Below are positions 5,325-8,670 of a stretch of DNA of 8,670 nucleotides, one piece after another (position 1 is the stretch's first letter; every line of letters starts with the position of its first letter). The stretch comes from Candidatus Poseidoniaceae archaeon. Its GTDB lineage: Archaea; Thermoplasmatota; Poseidoniia; Poseidoniales; Poseidoniaceae. Where the stretch lies: the NCBI GenBank assembly GCA_029250385.1, contig JAQXFJ010000144.1:1-8670 (forward strand). Direction: 5' to 3'. The position numbers were made by a program, and so were the translations under genes. The notes beneath the pieces are model-generated. The model searched no databases. It was not told the origin of the DNA and was given only the letters and a program-made list of their open reading frames with translations.

Positions 5325-7613
5325 ATGGGTATCATGAGCGCCAGTGATAGCAAGAAAGAAGGGTCATTAGATAAGACCCACAGCAATCGAGAAAGTGGCG
5401 ATAAGATGTCTTTATCGGCATTGAGGTCTCAGTTTACCAGAAGTCACACTCAATCAGTAAGCCAAAGCGAAATGACCAGCGCAAGGTTCCGCAATGAAGA
5501 ACGCCTAAGAGCTGATATCCGTCGTGAGCGTAGGCTACGGCAACAAGCGATTAGCGAGCGAGTAACTGCAATGCAAGATACCCTTGCTAAGGATTTAGCA
5601 GTGCAGCATGAACTCACCCTAGACTCTCTTGAGCGAGAACTACGTGAACAAATGGAAACTGAACTTTCAACCCTCGAAAAAGAAGCTATAGTCCAAGAAG
5701 AAAGTAGACTTCGTTCTGAATACGAAGTTAGGTTAAATCGAAAGATAGCGGGCTTACAAGAACAATTTGAGATTGAACAAGATGTTAAGATTCAAGACCA
5801 CAAAGACCGCCTTAAACAACAGATTGAGTCCGAGCTTCAAAAGGAACACAAACAACGACTAGAAATTCAAAAAGAGCGCGTGGCATTGGAATTTAATCAA
5901 CACCTTCAACATAGCATAAGAGATATGGAGTCTGACCTTAGTGCAGAAATGGAATCACGATTCAAAGAAATGGAATCCCATGAATTAAACCGCTTAGAAG
6001 AAACACACTCGGCTAAATTATCCGAGCGTGAAGAGCAGTTACGTAGAGGGATTCGCACTAGGTTAGAACAGCAACTGAGGGCCCGGCTTAAGCAACGAGA
6101 AGCCCGACTTAAATCTGAATATGACCGCCGTAGTCTAAGATTAGAAGAAGACATTGCTCAACAAATACAAGTTGAACTTGAAAGTCAATTACGGCAAGAA
6201 ACCAATGATCTAGAAGAACAAATGCGTGAAGATGTTGAATTAGCTATCGCTCGTCGTAAAGATGAATTACGTATTGAAATTGAAAAACAACTTGAAGCAA
6301 GACATACTGAGAGATTGTCTGACAGAAAATCCCGGCTAAGAGAAAAGTACGATATTACTTTCTCCAAAGCAGTTGACGATATCTCAAAGACTCTCAAACA
6401 AGAGATAGATGTAGAACTAGAGCAACGAATGGAAAGTGAATACACCAGTTATCGTAACTCTAGAGAAGGTGAAATTCAAAACCGCTTGGCAAGATTCCGC
6501 TATGAACGTGAAAACGAACTTCGCGACCAACTTGAAGAACAATATGATTCTAAGAAGACCGAATGGGCAGAACGCCTAGAATTAGAATTCCAATCAAGAG
6601 AATCTGCAGCAAGAAAGGCAATCATGTCAGAAATTGATGCTGGATTACGTAACGAACGTCTAACGTTTGAGACTCACTTAGAACTGCTCAAGGAAGAAAC
6701 GGCTCTTGAGTTGGAAGTCAACATGGAAGACCGCCTTGAAGAGTTCAAACAACGAAAAGAAGAGGAAGTTGCTTCACAACTTGACCGCCAACTCGACAAA
6801 CGCGAAGAGATTATGCGTAACAAAGCACTCATTGAGATTAGGAAGCGTGAGGCATTAATTCGTGCCGAAATAGAAGCGCAATTAGGTTTGAAGAGAGCAG
6901 AAATCAGAGACAGAATGCAGAACCTATCTTCTAAGATGGATAATTTCAAAGAAACTGCAGAACTCAAGATGCGTGATGCTGTTGAGAAGCAAGTACAAGG
7001 TGAAATCGATGTTGATGAATCTGAATACAAAACTCGACAAGAGGAATTCAAAGAACTACAAAACTTGGATACAAAAGCAGAAAAACGCCAGATGTGGATG
7101 CAATCAATTTCTGGTCAAGACAGAAATCAACCAATGACTTTACCAGATCCATCAACTCTTGGTGCTAAAACATCTGCACTTGGTGCCACTGCTGGCAGGC
7201 CACTACGAGGGGTTCTTGGTGGTTTGAATCAAGAAACAAAGGCCAGTATTGGTTTGTCAGGTATGCGTGCGCCAACATCTAGCGCAAAACAACTAAGTCC
7301 TACTTCTCCATTAATTAGGCCAATCAAATCACCTCTTGCTAGTGCACAGCCTACGACTTCAGCAATTCTACCTAAACCAATCATGAAGCTTGGCACACCA
7401 GCAATCCAGCCGGCTATCGGGGAAGAATTACCACTAGAAAGCGTTACTGAAGAACTTGAAGTAGTTGCTGATAATCAAGAGACGACAACACTAGCACCGA
7501 TTACTAGAACTATGGTTCCACTCGAACAAGTTGAATCTAATGTTGTCAAACTGACTCCAGTTAAGCACATGCTAACACCAGTAAAAAGGCAAATCCTTGA
7601 CTCTGATGAGTGA
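5325..7613 (+). CDS. Long coiled-coil rod protein with a disordered C-terminal tail, function unknown
   Basis: A 762-residue protein that I do not recognise. Residues 1-50 are polar and probably disordered. Residues about 50-590 are continuous charged helix rich in Glu, Arg, Gln and Leu; the first proline in the whole protein is Pro603 and I see no cysteine. If fully helical, 540 residues would span about 80 nm. Similar blocks recur, for example (V/I)E(L/I)E.Q(L/M) near 283-289, 317-323 and 363-369, and SEYD/EKYD/EQYD near 264, 340 and 405. Residues 597-762 are Pro/Ser/Thr/Leu rich and low in structure, ending with LTPVK twice (743-747, 750-754) and an acidic DSDE terminus. There is no signal peptide, membrane helix or ATPase head, so it is not an SMC or Rad50. 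A cytoskeletal, scaffold or chromosome-organising role is possible. Start is ATG 5325 (leaderless) or ATG 5334, which has GGATGG 5 nt upstream. Confidence 0.8.
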   Translation: MGIMSASDSKKEGSLDKTHSNRESGDKMSLSALRSQFTRSHTQSVSQSEMTSARFRNEERLRADIRRERRLRQQAISERVTAMQDTLAKDLAVQHELTLDSLERELREQMETELSTLEKEAIVQEESRLRSEYEVRLNRKIAGLQEQFEIEQDVKIQDHKDRLKQQIESELQKEHKQRLEIQKERVALEFNQHLQHSIRDMESDLSAEMESRFKEMESHELNRLEETHSAKLSEREEQLRRGIRTRLEQQLRARLKQREARLKSEYDRRSLRLEEDIAQQIQVELESQLRQETNDLEEQMREDVELAIARRKDELRIEIEKQLEARHTERLSDRKSRLREKYDITFSKAVDDISKTLKQEIDVELEQRMESEYTSYRNSREGEIQNRLARFRYERENELRDQLEEQYDSKKTEWAERLELEFQSRESAARKAIMSEIDAGLRNERLTFETHLELLKEETALELEVNMEDRLEEFKQRKEEEVASQLDRQLDKREEIMRNKALIEIRKREALIRAEIEAQLGLKRAEIRDRMQNLSSKMDNFKETAELKMRDAVEKQVQGEIDVDESEYKTRQEEFKELQNLDTKAEKRQMWMQSISGQDRNQPMTLPDPSTLGAKTSALGATAGRPLRGVLGGLNQETKASIGLSGMRAPTSSAKQLSPTSPLIRPIKSPLASAQPTTSAILPKPIMKLGTPAIQPAIGEELPLESVTEELEVVADNQETTTLAPITRTMVPLEQVESNVVKLTPVKHMLTPVKRQILDSDE

Positions 7614-7663
7614 TTAGACTCTGCTTGTCAACTGAACGCTGTTTTCATATCCTGTAATGAGTT

Positions 7664-7667
7664 GGAG
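7664..7667 (+). promoter_or_regulatory. Shine-Dalgarno GGAG for the secreted protein
   Basis: GGAG lies 5 nt before ATG 7673 and decides that start. A TATA-like TTCATAT (7644-7650) also lies about 26 bp upstream of the ATG, so whether the message is leaderless or continues from the coiled-coil gene 59 bp upstream is unclear. Confidence 0.45.
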
Positions 7668-7672
7668 TAACC

Positions 7673-8670
7673 ATGAAGGGGAAAGCCGCTTTTGTATGTT
7701 TGACTTTATTGTCGTCATTCATCATTGCTTCTCCTATTGCTGGGGCAACAAATAATTTAGTCGAATCGGGTATTACTTTTGAAAGTAAAGAAGAGTTTGT
7801 TTTTATTCATGTTTTGGAGGACAATACCGTATTATCGCTTACTTCAATTGGCGATATTTCAGTAAACAGTCATACTCAAGGGGTATTAACACCACTCTGG
7901 TCCTTTAATCTAAATTTGACTTCAAGTTATGCCAAACTAGACTCTGGAGAGAAATTGTTGGCAATAATCCATGAATCAGGATTCTTGACATTTAGTTTGG
8001 AAGACAAAAATGTTCAACTAAATACAACTTTGTCGTCAATTCCCGATTCAATAGATTGGGATCAGGATGGAGACTTATGGATTGCGTACAACAGTGGACT
8101 TAGAAGGGCCAAGGAATATTCAAATGGTGTTTCAACTAATCAACAAACAGGTAGTATCACCTCAGGATTTTTGTGTTTTGAAATATTAGAGAATGGCAAT
8201 CTAGTTTTTGGCGCTTTTGATGCCAAAATCCATGTGTATGATGACGCAGGAAATTTAGTATCGAGATATACTGAACCTAATACTTACATAACTACGCTAC
8301 ATGAAACAAATGACGGAATGTTGATTGCAGGATCTGGAACTGGAAAACTGCACATTTATGATGTCAACAACTCTTGGTCTCACATAACATTATCTCTTGG
8401 TTCCAGTGAAATCACTAGTATCCAATCTTATGATAATTCATTATACTCAGTTTTTGATGGTGATGATAATATCTATTTCATTGACAAATCCACCTACTCT
8501 GTTCTAGATAGTTTCCCAGCACCAATTGATTCACAATACGCGCTTAAAGAGCCCACAGGACAGATGTCAGTTTTATTCAATGGGGACAATAGAGGCAAAA
8601 TAATGTATTATGATTTAGATGGCGATGGAGATGGTTATAGCGATTCATCAGACCAATTTCCTATCGACCC
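7673..8670 (+). CDS. Secreted beta-propeller-like protein with a calcium-binding Asp/Gly repeat, 5' part only
   Basis: An uninterrupted frame of 332 complete codons runs off the right edge, so the C-terminus is missing. Residues 1-25 are a Sec signal peptide: Lys2/Lys4, a hydrophobic core, and an AGA cleavage site after Ala25. The mature part is mostly beta, with repeated strand-turn units typical of propeller blades (NGNLVFGAFDAKIHVYDDAG, DGMLIAGSGTGKLHIYD, DDNIYFIDKSTYSVLDSF). A D-x-D-x-DG loop lies at 128-139 (DWDQDGDLWIAY). At 314-332 the protein enters DLDGDGDGYSDSSDQFPID, a thrombospondin-type-3-like Ca2+-binding repeat, common in large surface or exported proteins of Marine Group II archaea; more such repeats are expected beyond the edge. 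It acts outside the cell or on its surface; ligand and enzymatic activity are not evident. Low cysteine content fits an extracellular marine protein. Confidence 0.8.
   Translation, partial: MKGKAAFVCLTLLSSFIIASPIAGATNNLVESGITFESKEEFVFIHVLEDNTVLSLTSIGDISVNSHTQGVLTPLWSFNLNLTSSYAKLDSGEKLLAIIHESGFLTFSLEDKNVQLNTTLSSIPDSIDWDQDGDLWIAYNSGLRRAKEYSNGVSTNQQTGSITSGFLCFEILENGNLVFGAFDAKIHVYDDAGNLVSRYTEPNTYITTLHETNDGMLIAGSGTGKLHIYDVNNSWSHITLSLGSSEITSIQSYDNSLYSVFDGDDNIYFIDKSTYSVLDSFPAPIDSQYALKEPTGQMSVLFNGDNRGKIMYYDLDGDGDGYSDSSDQFPID

Noticed and set aside
5906..7051. Several Ser/Arg/Leu-rich minus-strand open frames inside the coiled-coil gene
   Set aside because: They are complements of the repetitive Glu/Gln/Arg codons of the rod; composition alone explains them.
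5325..7613. SMC/Rad50-type ATPase
   Set aside because: No Walker A, Walker B or signature motif and no globular head domains at either end.

Overview
The window most likely comes from an uncultivated planktonic archaeon, best guess Marine Group II/III (Poseidoniales-like 'Euryarchaeota'). The grounds are: an archaeal-type phosphoglycolate phosphatase; short winged-helix and zinc-ribbon proteins; an AGGTGA Shine-Dalgarno inside an operon beside genes that look leaderless; moderately AT-rich DNA; and a large secreted protein ending in an Asp/Gly-rich calcium loop (DGDGDGYSD...DQFP), a style very common in Marine Group II exported proteins. This is inference; no rRNA or other marker gene is present.

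Layout. Two genes read leftward. At the left edge (1-731) is a multi-pass membrane protein whose reading frame lacks a standard start and is cut by an in-frame TAG at 84-86. Upstream of it lies a HAD-superfamily phosphatase (766-1515). A short divergent region (about 1516-1583) separates these from the rightward genes and holds three copies of an 8-base box, TCATCAAT, in inverted and direct arrangement.

Rightward genes are: a P1B-type heavy-metal ATPase (1584-4319); a cysteine-free ArsR-like winged-helix protein (4354-4818); a 130-residue protein with three zinc ribbons (4827-5219), whose Shine-Dalgarno overlaps the regulator's stop codon; a 762-residue proline-free coiled-coil rod protein with a disordered tail (5325-7613); and the first 332 codons of a secreted beta-propeller-like protein that runs off the right edge (7673-8670).

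How they may work together. The ATPase, winged-helix protein and zinc-ribbon protein form a plausible soft-metal (Zn/Cd/Co-like) homeostasis cluster: an efflux pump, a DNA-binding regulator and a cysteine-rich metal- or nucleic-acid-binding partner. The coiled-coil protein may be structural and is separated by 105 bp with its own promoter-like element. No tRNA, rRNA, CRISPR array, insertion sequence or integrase was seen. The best candidates for something undescribed are the regulator/zinc-ribbon pair with the box array, the mixed metal-site signature of the ATPase, and the rod protein.
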